From: Gammaproteobacteria bacterium
Lineage (GTDB): Bacteria > Pseudomonadota > Gammaproteobacteria > JAUIAT01
Reading direction: 5' to 3'
NCBI GenBank assembly: GCA_030425295.1
Contig: JAUIAT010000003.1
Coordinates: 1-64,000, forward strand
Length of the DNA: 64,000 nt
Position 1 is the first letter of the stretch. The number at the start of each line of letters is the position of its first letter. The notes under the pieces are model-generated. The model was given only the letters and a program-made list of their open reading frames with translations. It was not told the origin of the DNA and did not search any database. A program made the translations under genes and the position numbers. Positions 55,701 to 63,561 of the stretch are shown in pieces.

Positions 55701-56168
55701 GGCAGGTATTGAATTTTTTTGGGTAGTAGTTGACCCTGCTGCATAATTATTTATCTTAGCACTACTAACCGATTCTTGTTCTCCTAAATTGGAAGAGAAT
55801 TTTCTATCAATGTTATGATAATTATATATCTCAGAAATCCTGCCTTCTGAAATATAGGGGTAATTTGATCTGCTTTTAGGGATAGCCGGCAACTTATTAA
55901 CAATATATGAGCTCTTATCATATACAGATTCGCCAGCTTCTGCCCCATGTTTGACTCCACCAACCATTCCAGTTGCTTTACTAGCTACTTTACAACCTAT
56001 TTTAATATGCGCTCCTGGAAGAACGTTACAAACTGTATCAAGCATCCTATTACCTAATACTTTCCCAGCATAACCACCTGCTAAGCCACCTGTTATTTTA
56101 GCTGTTTTTTTTAGCGCGGAATCATTATTTTTTTCTTGAGTATTATAAGGTGTGTTTTTATTTGTCAT
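52788..56168 (-). CDS. Orphan 1126-residue protein with glycine-zipper N-terminus
   Basis: 1126 residues, not recognised. The N-terminus has Gly/Ala-spaced hydrophobic stretches (KITGGLAGGYAGKVLGNRM and GCKVASKATGMVGGVKHGAE), like glycine-zipper membrane-active segments. A second hydrophobic block lies at about 250-305 (AIAIASGVANFGFAAYALTI, SPLTAIYCLTGGIASLVGAF). The remaining 800 residues are polar and helical, with a lysine- and Asn-rich bias, and without cysteines in any metal pattern. It has no signal peptide. The architecture recalls pore-forming or membrane-inserting toxins, but that is only shape. It lies between the HAD-like gene and an IS1-type remnant in the accessory island, with long AT-rich flanks. 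Confidence 0.7.
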   Translation of the reverse strand: MTNKNTPYNTQEKNNDSALKKTAKITGGLAGGYAGKVLGNRMLDTVCNVLPGAHIKIGCKVASKATGMVGGVKHGAEAGESVYDKSSYIVNKLPAIPKSRSNYPYISEGRISEIYNYHNIDRKFSSNLGEQESVSSAKINNYAAGSTTTQKNSIPAPQKNPFNKGQCLQPQNDSDIIFSAAEPQQTNNQYQSHVETLHQQVLPKLKEVVDAWSAGKKKEAIALAQRDQFNNAMKTTHEITGTLSNIANIAGTSPEVHKAIAIASGVANFGFAAYALTIGSPLTAIYCLTGGIASLVGAFGGSDTKEIDGYSMMLSALQDMYYQLSQEIRSGFKNIEEKIDKNSILLLDGFSVRNLQYESITEQLKALRQNINKNHFDLNSGQTDIYKLILDQISLNSDAKLEETLGNIEHNLQNILNNQFIDEKSYNERKAYIKTIIEKDSKSSVLTGHINVGDEFISSNNVMIDNRHHFHVNFLADLYNKRFNDNDESHIERLSSPLIWSYATLVLSDLMSRYYEQKTQKVSHYDFDLIKLACSEGAKINNFINQVSKPSFITRIVNNHNTKISNLLDAFTEQTKIYDHMVQKVVANDFKNNMLNIFLLNQENEYEQFKAEIGKIEIKSNYSEPSEWWRKVYVSVNSTYFPCNHAYGNHLPNEYIQEQRKFINESIGNTIDSHNSKTDYLTKITRRIKNLTNKLNASDTLTTPDYIPMFVYPAENSEIKELILPWPNEVQIEIPSKFKKLWMHGIADIETRYSVNKNVFNISTVLISKLTNINVPELYLTSANFEYDPGIYVGKEALWMFFVGGRKFQLGVSAIYENHIHPMRMEMNHHRYSIFAPYKFVMNYKGLGYSINTQQLSKACNLSNNAIEQVYNQQLRLKQEEMMHQVRRNDVLILKKDGQHNLTRAVVELNASYKIMHQFLAFAFDGALPSLLKESNFIFNKTMFLEYLKDKNINNKQILRILSDSLKVSSMINNQSLSLLNSSKMQPSLFKYVFNTFNDFASSVNPNQIMASSKVKALQTTLKSMSKAYISVIHQVGPEACNIMFSALVKESIPDGVHLDIVSDNGKNIYANIKEEEGQKNNSLTYSIKLFDFKDNALTHKSSANSTVSEIHQDEPSIDFPFKNAS

Positions 56169-56276
56169 TATTTAAATTCTGCCTTCGTATCAATGTGCAT
56201 TTAAATCGCATCAATTAGTTTATTTAATGATAAATATCAAAATTTAAAGAATTTTATATTAAATAAACTGAAATGG

Positions 56277-56340
56277 ATACCCGGGAAATTTACTAGAAAA
56301 AATTATAAGATTAGGGGCTGGAGTTTTGCTTAATTAGCTT
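56277..56340. repeat. acccgggaaatttactag repeat, copy 1
   Basis: Shares tacccgggaaatttactaga and, further on, cttaattagctta with the copy at 58181-58239; a third, shorter copy is at 60957-60985. The insA remnant stop codon lies at its inner edge, so it may be the end of a decayed insertion sequence. Confidence 0.7.
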
Positions 56341-56467
56341 ATTGGAAAGTTTTGCCACCATATGATTCATAACAACGATAACGTCTTTTCTTGGTATGGC
56401 TCCAGTCATGTGTTAGGATCTTGTCACTATCACAGTGAATACATAAAACTTTTTCATAAACTGCCAT
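56339..56467 (-). pseudogene. insA: IS1-type InsA N-terminal fragment
   Basis: A 42-codon frame begins MAVYEKVLCIHCDSDKILTH and ends KRRYRCYESYGGKTFQ. It keeps the InsA zinc-finger pattern: Cys-x2-Cys, then the KxRYRC motif and a final KTFQ as in the IS1 family, but the fourth ligand position reads Tyr-Gly in place of the usual Cys and the frame stops right after the finger. The helix-turn-helix part and the insB transposase are absent. This is the remains of an IS1-family element and cannot transpose by itself. Confidence 0.75.
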
Positions 56468-56619
56468 GTCCCTTCCTTACAGCTATCCTTGAACAACATA
56501 TATACAATTTACATCTTTAAAACACCACTGTTTATATAATCTTAAAGTTGTTCGGGTTATTTAATCCTTCTGGGGATAAATAGTACTTATCCTGCAATTA
56601 GTATTTACTTCTTAACTAC

Positions 56620-57531
56620 TCAATGCAAAACATAACAACCTGCACATCTTAATATTTCTATCCAATTCGGTAAGATCAGGCCATGGTTGCATCTTAAGTC
56701 CAATTTTTCTAATTGTGTAAGTTTTGATAGAGATTTAGGCAGTTCTTTAAGATTGTTGTTACGTAAATCAAGGTAAAGTAGATTTTTTAAATTGCTTAGA
56801 TTTTCAGGTAAAGTTTCCAGGTAATTATTGCGAAAGTTAGCAATTTTTAACTGAGAAAGATTACCAAAACTATCAGGAAGTGTCTCAATTAGGTTATCCG
56901 TACAATCTAATATCCTTAGCTCGGTTAGCTGCCCAATTTTATCAGGCAATGATTTTAATGTATTGTTCATTAAGTGGATTTCACGCAATTTCTGGCAAAG
57001 GGCTACGCTCTCAGGGATGGCCTGTATTTGATTGTTGTATGCACGCAACTCTATCAAACCTTGCATATTACCAATATTTTTAGGCAGTGTTATAAGGTTG
57101 TTACCTGAAAAATTCAGATATTTCAGATTTGTGAGAGAGCAAACCACTGGAGGAATACGCTCAAACTGATTGTTTGCCATGTATAGATATTCATCCATTG
57201 GTAGTTTAGAAAGCTCTAAAGGTAAATCGGATAACTGGTTGCCATTCGCATCTAATGTTTTTAATGATTCAAGAGTGCCAATAAGTTTAGGTAAATGTGT
57301 AAATCTATTTGCTGATATATTCAACCTATTTAGTTGGGATAAACCCCAAATTTCAGCCGGCAGGCAAGCTAACTTATTTTTATAGAAACTAATTTTTTCA
57401 ATATCTCTGAGATCAAAATTGTCACATACAAACTCAGTGAGGTTTTGTTCGTCTAGAATTAGTTGATTATTAAATATTCTATTTTGCATGAATAATAAAT
57501 ACCTGTCATAAAGTAATAGTAGTCCCTTCAC
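56620..57531 (-). CDS. Leucine-rich-repeat protein
   Basis: 303 residues, built almost completely of about ten 23-residue leucine-rich repeats of the plant/bacterial LPxxL type, for example LPKNIGNMQGLIELRAYNNQ, LPDKIGQLTELRILDCTDNL and LPENLSNLKNLLYLDLRNNN. The first 45 residues form a short cap. There is no signal peptide, no E3-ligase or kinase domain and no membrane segment, so it would act as a binding scaffold. LRR proteins of this kind are widespread effectors in Legionella and relatives. The ATG start lacks a strong ribosome site. It lies in the accessory island between the insA remnant and a cupin gene. Confidence 0.85.
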   Translation of the reverse strand: MKGLLLLYDRYLLFMQNRIFNNQLILDEQNLTEFVCDNFDLRDIEKISFYKNKLACLPAEIWGLSQLNRLNISANRFTHLPKLIGTLESLKTLDANGNQLSDLPLELSKLPMDEYLYMANNQFERIPPVVCSLTNLKYLNFSGNNLITLPKNIGNMQGLIELRAYNNQIQAIPESVALCQKLREIHLMNNTLKSLPDKIGQLTELRILDCTDNLIETLPDSFGNLSQLKIANFRNNYLETLPENLSNLKNLLYLDLRNNNLKELPKSLSKLTQLEKLDLRCNHGLILPNWIEILRCAGCYVLH

Positions 57532-57721
57532 AAATATTTATGTGTTTAAACGATTCTGTTTTATAAGGCATCTCAAGATTTTAGCCTTTAAAGCTCAGTA
57601 TTTGTTAGATACTTGCTGAATTGAGTAGGAAAATTATAGTAAATGCCTAGAATCAAGCAGCCAACTTTAGTTTCATGAGGCAGAATATTTTTTGCTAGTT
57701 CGCATTTGCCCATTTCTGTAA

Positions 57722-58126
57722 TTAGCCCAAAGTTGGACTCCATGCGCCTTGTTCAATATAGGTTACCTCTTCTGCTCCGGGCCAAGGAGGCATTGTGATG
57801 CATAAAAACACTAAATTACCACCATCGCTGCGATATTGGAACTCAGTGCCTACTGGAATATCGATACTAACACCTGTTTTAAGTGGGGTAACACTTTCTT
57901 TTCCTAGGTTTTTACGCCAAATAGCGCCGTTACCTTGTAAAATATGCCAAAATTCACTTACAGTTTTATGACGCACCGCTTTTGAAATTGCTCCTTTTCT
58001 TAAAGTACAATGTGCAATGCCACCATGACCATTACTTATCAACGTTCTGACCTCTGCTCCCGCTGGGGAGATGTGTTGGAATTCATTAGGTATGTTTTTA
58101 GTTTTCATAATCGGTACAAACCTCAT
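57722..58126 (-). CDS. Cupin-domain protein
   Basis: 134 residues (128 from a second ATG at 58108, which has AGG about 10 bases upstream). A single cupin barrel is visible: GGIAHCTLRKGAISKAVRHK and EFWHILQGNGAIWRKNLGKE correspond to the two cupin motifs, and VSIDIPVGTEFQYRSDGGN to the second. Possible metal ligands are His74-type and Glu residues in the first motif, but the canonical His-x-His pair is not complete. Stand-alone cupins may be isomerases, dioxygenases or sugar-binding proteins, so no reaction is assigned. The repeat copy at 58181 lies just upstream. Confidence 0.82.
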   Translation of the reverse strand: MRFVPIMKTKNIPNEFQHISPAGAEVRTLISNGHGGIAHCTLRKGAISKAVRHKTVSEFWHILQGNGAIWRKNLGKESVTPLKTGVSIDIPVGTEFQYRSDGGNLVFLCITMPPWPGAEEVTYIEQGAWSPTLG

Positions 58127-58180
58127 ATTGATATTTTGTTAGACAATGAAAATCAATATATATTATGTGGCCTGATGCGG

Positions 58181-58239
58181 TTACCCGGGAAATTTACTAG
58201 AAAAAATTAAAAAATTAGGAATTTTTCTTAATTAGCTTA
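58181..58239. repeat. acccgggaaatttactag repeat, copy 2
   Basis: ttacccgggaaatttactag at 58181 plus aaaaaattaaaaaattagga and a ttcttaattagctta tail. The last codons of the PAS-LuxR gene (through its TAA at 58215) lie inside this repeat. Confidence 0.7.
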
Positions 58240-58919
58240 GATGGAATGTTAAAGATAAATCCAATATCTATAGCTTTTTCAATAAGCTCAGATTTTTTCA
58301 AACAAGATAGTTTGCTTTTTATTTGATCTATATAGTATTCAATAGTTTTAGCAGATAAATTTAATCTTCTTGCAATCTCTTTTGCAGTATAACCTCTAAT
58401 TAAAAAGAAAAGGCACTCAGACTCACGACTGCTTAAATTATACTTATCATAAAGCCCACCAATTTCATAAAATCCGGGTCTATTAATTTCCAGATGATCT
58501 TTTAGTATAAATAGGTTGGTATTTTGCATTTTAAAACATGAAAATATTGTTCCTATGATTTGATTTTCTTCATCGTATAAAGGCTTTTTAGTGCTAAAAT
58601 GAATTTGAATTTCACCATCACAGTATCGGCCAATATCTATATGCTGTTCTTCTCCGTGCTCAACAACAGTTTTATCTTGCTGGATGAAATCACTTGCTAA
58701 TTCAGCCATTTGGTTTTTAATATCTGTATCTTTCAATCCAATAATTTTTTCTGGATTATCATATCCCATGTGCATTGCAAGCTCATTGTTCCCGGCAATA
58801 TAGGTTGAGTTAAGATCTTTTATACCTATTGCACCTGGGAGGCAATCTATTATCTTATTAAGATGGTTGGGTAGAGAAGGTATCATTGTCACATTCATTT
58901 TTGTTCGAATATAAGACAT
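58215..58919 (-). CDS. PAS-LuxR transcription regulator
   Basis: 234 residues. A PAS fold (about 15-125) is suggested by LPGAIGIKDLNSTYIAGNNE, MGYDNPEKIIGLKDTDI and KKPLYDEENQIIGTIFSCFK. The C-terminus has a LuxR-type helix-turn-helix, LSSRESECLFFLIRGYTAKE then IARRLNLSAKTIEYYIDQIK. There is no receiver domain or histidine kinase nearby, so the PAS domain probably senses a ligand directly. Several paralogs of this kind occur in Legionella-type bacteria. The target genes are not identifiable. The coding end overlaps a repeat, so the last few residues (LIKKNS) may have been replaced by insertion. Confidence 0.88.
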   Translation of the reverse strand: MSYIRTKMNVTMIPSLPNHLNKIIDCLPGAIGIKDLNSTYIAGNNELAMHMGYDNPEKIIGLKDTDIKNQMAELASDFIQQDKTVVEHGEEQHIDIGRYCDGEIQIHFSTKKPLYDEENQIIGTIFSCFKMQNTNLFILKDHLEINRPGFYEIGGLYDKYNLSSRESECLFFLIRGYTAKEIARRLNLSAKTIEYYIDQIKSKLSCLKKSELIEKAIDIGFIFNIPSKLIKKNS

Positions 58920-58964
58920 TATACACTAAATTATTTGTATAAAAAACTGACAGCAACGTCCAGT

Positions 58965-59558
58965 CTAATAATTTTTATTATTTAAAAGCCAGTTTATATG
59001 AGTTTTGATTGATCTCCATTCACTGCACAAAATGCTATAAAAAATCATATCAATAAAGTCACCGTTTGGCATGATCGCATAATTTCTAATTATTCCATCG
59101 TTCTGGGCACCAAGGCGTTCTACTGCTTTTTGACTTGGCTTATTGAGCCTATGAACACGAAAACCAACGTATATACAGTTTAGCTTTTCGAAGGCATATG
59201 TTAATAGCAGTAGTTTACACTCTGTATTAATAGCAGTTTGTTGAGCGCTTTTGGAATACCAAGTCCAACCAATACCTAAACGTCTATTATGAGGCTCTAG
59301 CCAACAATAAGTTGTCATGCCGACAATTTTTTGAGTTTTATTGTCAACCACAATAAATGGAACCATTTCACCTTTTTTCTGTAAATTTAATCTTCTGGAA
59401 ATTTCTTGTTTCATTTCAGCAGGACTTGGGACTAGTGCAAAATAAGACTTCCAAATTTCTCCATCATTAACAGCTTCCACTAAAGCATCATGGTGCCCTA
59501 GCTCTAATGGCATTAAAGTACAATTTTTTCCTTTTAGCTGTATTTTGTTAATCCACAT
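58965..59558 (-). CDS. GNAT N-acetyltransferase, RimJ/RimL type
   Basis: 197 residues. The fold and motifs resemble the RimJ/RimL branch of GNAT enzymes: KGKNCTLMPLELGHHDALVE at the N-terminus, VPFIVVDNKTQKIVGMTTYC, RRLGIGWTWYSKSAQQTAIN as the acetyl-CoA-binding segment (motif A), and RVHRLNKPSQKAVERLGAQN. The acceptor is unknown; relatives acetylate ribosomal protein N-termini or small amines. GAGGG lies before the ATG. It is part of the leftward island; spacing to the PAS-LuxR gene is 45 bases. Confidence 0.87.
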   Translation of the reverse strand: MWINKIQLKGKNCTLMPLELGHHDALVEAVNDGEIWKSYFALVPSPAEMKQEISRRLNLQKKGEMVPFIVVDNKTQKIVGMTTYCWLEPHNRRLGIGWTWYSKSAQQTAINTECKLLLLTYAFEKLNCIYVGFRVHRLNKPSQKAVERLGAQNDGIIRNYAIMPNGDFIDMIFYSILCSEWRSIKTHINWLLNNKNY

Positions 59559-59663
59559 AATTAACCCTCTATGTTATTAATTATAAACATTTTAGCAGTT
59601 ATACTATGAAAATTTCTATTTTTAATAAACATGATTAGTTACAATAATTATTATTTACCATCT

Positions 59664-60872
59664 TTAGGATTTTTTAGCGATATCAATTAAAGGTTTTTGA
59701 TTTCTTGTGGTTGCTCTCTCTGATCTAGAAAAATCATTCCAAAAAACTAAGTTAAATTCCTTCATTTCGGCTTTACCTGTCATGAGAGATCCTTTGTTTT
59801 TAAGCTTTTGATATATGGAAAAGTTCAGTGTTTGTTTAAAATCATTTAATCTAATTTGATAGCGATAATATTCTAATGGCGTTTTGCCTTTTTTGTTTTT
59901 CAAATAAGGATCTGCACCATGAGAAATCAATTGATTAATTAAAGTATCATCACGGCGCATACATGCCCAATGCAGCGCAGTAAACCCTTCTGAGCAGGCT
60001 GAATTAATATTATTTTTATCTTGCATTAGGATAGCTGCTTTATCTTTCTCACAATTAAAAACAGCAGCGCTTAGAGGTGCATTGTTAAATCTATGAGGCA
60101 AATATAGGCTATTAATTTGTTTATTTGTTTGTAGTATTTCGCTAAACAAGGGTTCATCGAACACTTTGCATTTTTGCGCAATCTCATCTATCTGTTCAGG
60201 AAAACATGTTGCTAATTCTTGTAAGATTGATGCATTTAAATCTGTTTTTGTTTTGAACAAGACATCCTCTTTTAGTATCTTACCAAGTATCTCATTTTTA
60301 TAAGTTGGCAGCAGTTTGATAAATTCAGATAAATCCTTTTTTAAAAAACGTCGCAATAATTGTTTATTTCTTAAAATGGTGGGCATTATTACAGAACCTA
60401 CATTTTCTGTTAATGTGCAAATCATTTCTGTAAGATGATCAAATTGTTGTAAGGAAAGTAGTAATAATGCTTCATTCTGTAGAATTGTTTGTAACAAAAG
60501 CTTACGCTGCGTAACTGATTGATTAACATTAAATAAAGGTCGTAAACTAGGAAATCCACCAGTTTCAACAAATTTTGACAGTATGGCAGGGTCTTTATTT
60601 ATTTTTTCTATAATCTTATCTTTAGCTTCTGGAAGTAAATTTACTATTTCTTTAAGATATATTGCTGAACTACAAAGATTTGCAAGTACCTCATTATCTT
60701 CAAGGAGCACATTAATAACATATTTACGGTTCGAATTAAGATTATGTTCTGTTAAAAGGTTTAATAGATCTCGCAATTCTGATATATAGGTAAAGCGTTC
60801 TTTCATAAAATTAACATCACTTAGTTTTTCTGGTGAATGTAAAATTGAACGCAATTCTGTATTCGTTATCAT
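59664..60872 (-). CDS. Ankyrin-repeat protein, second copy type
   Basis: About 402 residues from the ATG at 60872 with GCGAG upstream; a TTG at 60902 would add ten. The N-terminal 270 residues are helical and unrecognised (for example LRDLLNLLTEHNLNSNRKYV). Two ankyrin repeats lie at about 275-345: NNAPLSAAVFNCEKDKAAIL and GFTALHWACMRRDDTLINQL followed by ISHGADPYLKNKKGKTPLEY. There is no signal peptide or membrane segment. It is distinct from the ankyrin gene at 6.3 kb. A remnant of the acccgggaaatttactag repeat lies just upstream (60957). Effector role inferred from the family only. Confidence 0.78.
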   Translation of the reverse strand: MITNTELRSILHSPEKLSDVNFMKERFTYISELRDLLNLLTEHNLNSNRKYVINVLLEDNEVLANLCSSAIYLKEIVNLLPEAKDKIIEKINKDPAILSKFVETGGFPSLRPLFNVNQSVTQRKLLLQTILQNEALLLLSLQQFDHLTEMICTLTENVGSVIMPTILRNKQLLRRFLKKDLSEFIKLLPTYKNEILGKILKEDVLFKTKTDLNASILQELATCFPEQIDEIAQKCKVFDEPLFSEILQTNKQINSLYLPHRFNNAPLSAAVFNCEKDKAAILMQDKNNINSACSEGFTALHWACMRRDDTLINQLISHGADPYLKNKKGKTPLEYYRYQIRLNDFKQTLNFSIYQKLKNKGSLMTGKAEMKEFNLVFWNDFSRSERATTRNQKPLIDIAKKS

Positions 60873-60956
60873 AAATAATCTCGCTATCAGTTTTACAAAC
60901 AAGATTTTGCTTTGGTTAAATTTGGAAAAAAATGTAGCAAATATTCAGTTAAGTGT

Positions 60957-60985
60957 ATACCCAGGAAATTTACTAAAAAATTCTA
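60957..60985. repeat. acccgggaaatttactag repeat, short copy 3
   Basis: acccaggaaatttacta, one base different from the other two copies, without their inner part. Confidence 0.55.
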
Positions 60986-61028
60986 ATGCTAGGCGGGACC
61001 AATAAGTTAAATACTATCCTGGAAAAAA

Positions 61029-61955
61029 CTAATCTCTTCTACATATATTTTTTAATTTATTTTCTGGTAGAGAAGCATACAGTTTTTTTACTATATTAGG
61101 ATTATTAAGTCCGCGTGAAAGTCTAATTCGATTTAAAAGTGTATATGCTCTTTTGCGATAAATATGCGGATTTAGTTTATACACAAGATCTTTTAGCGCG
61201 GATTCTAGTGTAATGAACTGTACACCATGGTTTTCATATTGATGCAATAATTTATCTAATAAGTTTGGAGAAATGTTTTTAAGATGCAGCAATAAGATAT
61301 ATTTAATATCTCTATTGAATAACTGATGGGATAGTTCCCTGGCTATTACAATTGCATTATTTGCTTGATTTAAATATGAATTTTCTAACCAATTTATAGA
61401 CGTTTTATTATTGGCAATTTTGCAACGTTTAAATGCTGGTGACCATTCTGAATCAAAAAAATCCATAGTCACAAATGCTGTTTGATAATCATTTTGCTTT
61501 AAATATTTTTGAACCTCTTTGTATTTGTGTTTAGTATTTCCATAAGATAAATATGGGTAGCGCATGATTTTATAATTTTGATTGCCCATGAACTTTTTGA
61601 GCACAGGCTCGTTTTTATTAATATCTTCAATAAATTCAGATGAGCTTACTTTGGCAAGATCTAGATGAGAAAAAGTATGATTACCAAGCTTATTTTCTGA
61701 TGCTATCCATATTTTTAGTTCCTTTAAAAGCTTGGGGTTATTTTGTACTTTCTTGGCATTAAGCATACCCCAAGTAGGTGGTAAATGATGCTTTTTCAAA
61801 ACATTTACTACTTTAGTTGTTATATTTTCTTTTAAAGGTAGATCATCAATAGTTAAAGCTACTTTTATGTTATGTTTAGCATTGGGTGATGCTAAAGAAA
61901 TAGCGCAAGTTAATAAAATAGTTATAAAGGTAAGTAATTTGAAGCAAACATTCAT
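61029..61955 (-). CDS. Polysaccharide deacetylase (NodB domain), exported
   Basis: 308 residues. A signal peptide is visible (CFKLLTFITILLTCAISLAS, probable cut after SLA). The NodB-type deacetylase core follows: VALTIDDLP with Asp37 and Asp38, GNHTFSHLDL with His93 and His97, and RYPYLSYGNTKHKYKEV with the Arg-Tyr pattern of motif 3. These are the metal-binding and base residues of carbohydrate esterase family 4. The enzyme would remove acetyl groups from a periplasmic or surface polysaccharide such as peptidoglycan. It is followed leftward by a gene-poor gap and preceded by the kinase gene at 9 bases, so the two may be transcribed together. Confidence 0.88.
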   Translation of the reverse strand: MNVCFKLLTFITILLTCAISLASPNAKHNIKVALTIDDLPLKENITTKVVNVLKKHHLPPTWGMLNAKKVQNNPKLLKELKIWIASENKLGNHTFSHLDLAKVSSSEFIEDINKNEPVLKKFMGNQNYKIMRYPYLSYGNTKHKYKEVQKYLKQNDYQTAFVTMDFFDSEWSPAFKRCKIANNKTSINWLENSYLNQANNAIVIARELSHQLFNRDIKYILLLHLKNISPNLLDKLLHQYENHGVQFITLESALKDLVYKLNPHIYRKRAYTLLNRIRLSRGLNNPNIVKKLYASLPENKLKNICRRD

Positions 61956-61964
61956 TTGGCAGCC

Positions 61965-62858
61965 CTAACAGGATTTTCTATAGTCATTTATGATTTCTGA
62001 AATTGTGTTCCAAGAATGTTTTTTCTCAACAATATTTGTATCGGTTAATTCGGCTGAAACGATTAATGCTTTCCATAGTGCCCAAGCGCGTCCGCGTGAC
62101 CATGTTGCTTCATCTAATTGCAACTTATTTTTAAATATACTGCGCGCATCGTTATTGAAAAAAGTCCAAGCAATGGCTAAATCACATGCTGGATCTCCTA
62201 TTGCCAGTCCTCCAAAATCAATGACAGCTGATAGTTGACCGTTTTGAACTAATAAATTTCCTGCACTAATATCACCATGAACCCATACTGACGGTTTATT
62301 CCAAGTAGTTTTAAGCGCGTCGTTCCAAATTTTAGTTGCTATATCATTATCAATTTTACCATTTAGTAGTTTAATAGCTTGTCTAGTTTCGGAATCATAA
62401 ATTGATAAAGAGCCGCCTCGGTAAAAGTTATGCTTTCCTGCTTCTGGCCCACCTGTAGTATCGATACTATGTAGTGAAATAAGAAAATCAGCGAGATCAT
62501 TTGCTAAATTAATTTGGTCTATATTTTCATAGTTTGCTAAAGTTTCGCCCTCAAGCCATTTATAAACGGACCAATGAAAAGGATAACCTAGCTCAGGATT
62601 GCCCATAGCCATTGGCTCAGGAATAGCGATAGGTAATAATGGTGCTAATTTTGGCAGCCAGTACTGCTCTTTTTTAACTTTATCGGCATAGTCAGCAGAG
62701 CTGGGCAATCTGACTAGCATGTTTTTACCTAATCGAAAAATCCTGTTATCCCATCCGCCGGGTAAAACTTGCTCAATAGATAAATCTTTCCATTGAGGGA
62801 ATTGAGAGGCTATTAGCCTTGATACAAGATCTTTTGTGATTTTAAGTTTTTCAAGCAT
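61965..62858 (-). CDS. Aminoglycoside-phosphotransferase-family kinase
   Basis: 297 residues from the ATG at 62858, chosen because AGG lies 6 bases upstream and the ATG follows the cyclase stop by one base; a GTG four codons earlier would overlap it. It has the APH/choline-kinase-like fold: LPGGWDNRIFRLGKNMLVRL as the nucleotide loop, VWVHGDISAGNLLV as the catalytic HGD motif, and AVIDFGGLAIGDPACDLA as the metal motif. Members phosphorylate drugs, homoserine, sugars or other small molecules; the acceptor cannot be read from sequence. It lies between the deacetylase and the cyclase-family gene, in one leftward run. Confidence 0.87.
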   Translation of the reverse strand: MLEKLKITKDLVSRLIASQFPQWKDLSIEQVLPGGWDNRIFRLGKNMLVRLPSSADYADKVKKEQYWLPKLAPLLPIAIPEPMAMGNPELGYPFHWSVYKWLEGETLANYENIDQINLANDLADFLISLHSIDTTGGPEAGKHNFYRGGSLSIYDSETRQAIKLLNGKIDNDIATKIWNDALKTTWNKPSVWVHGDISAGNLLVQNGQLSAVIDFGGLAIGDPACDLAIAWTFFNNDARSIFKNKLQLDEATWSRGRAWALWKALIVSAELTDTNIVEKKHSWNTISEIINDYRKSC

Positions 62859-62859
62859 C

Positions 62860-63561
62860 TTAAACCTCACTTAAAGCAATGACTCTACAAGGTGCTTCAG
62901 TTGCATGTTTTATTTTCAAAGGCAAAGCAATTACTTGTATATTGCTAAGTGGCAAATCATCCGTTATTTTAAGATTTTCAATAATAATTTTACCCTTTGA
63001 TAATAACCTGTGGTGAACTGGAAAGGTTTCATCTCCTCCATCTGGTGACAATGTGTCAGTGGCAATGCCAGCAATATCTTTGCTTAATAAGTATTCTGTA
63101 GCATCTTTCGAAAATCTTGGAAAATGCATTTTGCCGCTTTTATCTGCGTTGCGATATTTTTCTGGATCATACCAATATTTGCCCCAACCTGTCTTTCCTA
63201 TGGCAATGCTGTTAGGAGGAATTTGTCCGAACTCAGATTCAAAATTTCTAATGTCAGTTTTGCTAATGGCATAATCGGCATGTGCTTTTTTCTCTACATC
63301 GATCACAAAACCTGGGCAAATTAATTGGTCTATATCAATTGAGGCAATGTCTTTCTCATCCTTTATAAAATGAGAAGGTGCATCCATATGAGTACCTATT
63401 CCATTAGGCGTTGTCATGCTTTGAACACGCAACCCTTTTGGGTAGTCAATATCCACTTTCATCTGAAAGCCACAGTTACCGTCCCAATCTGGCATGCCTT
63501 TTGACATGGTTTGAGTTAGGTCAAAATATTTAAAGGAATTTTTCCATAATAAAGTTTTCAA
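62860..63561 (-). CDS. Cyclase-family metal hydrolase (kynurenine formamidase-like)
   Basis: 233 residues. The family signature is visible as FDLTQTMSKGMPDWDGNCGF near residue 13 and the metal motif GIGTHMDAPSHF, with His58, Asp60 and His64. A later DTLSPDGGDETFPVHHRLL fits the second part of the active site. These Zn or Mn hydrolases cleave formamide, lactam or lactone bonds. The ATG overlaps the 3' end of the GNAT gene by 32 bases, and the kinase starts one base after its stop, so this is an operon of four genes (GNAT, cyclase, kinase, deacetylase). The substrate is unknown; kynurenine formamidase is only the best-known relative. Confidence 0.85.
   Translation of the reverse strand: MKTLLWKNSFKYFDLTQTMSKGMPDWDGNCGFQMKVDIDYPKGLRVQSMTTPNGIGTHMDAPSHFIKDEKDIASIDIDQLICPGFVIDVEKKAHADYAISKTDIRNFESEFGQIPPNSIAIGKTGWGKYWYDPEKYRNADKSGKMHFPRFSKDATEYLLSKDIAGIATDTLSPDGGDETFPVHHRLLSKGKIIIENLKITDDLPLSNIQVIALPLKIKHATEAPCRVIALSEV

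Larger units (their letters stand above)
56169..56619. other. Intergenic region with insertion-sequence remnants
   Basis: 450 bases containing an acccgggaaatttactag repeat (56277-56340) and, directly beside it, a 42-codon insA remnant on the minus strand. The rest, 56470-56619, shows nothing recognisable. Confidence 0.6.
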
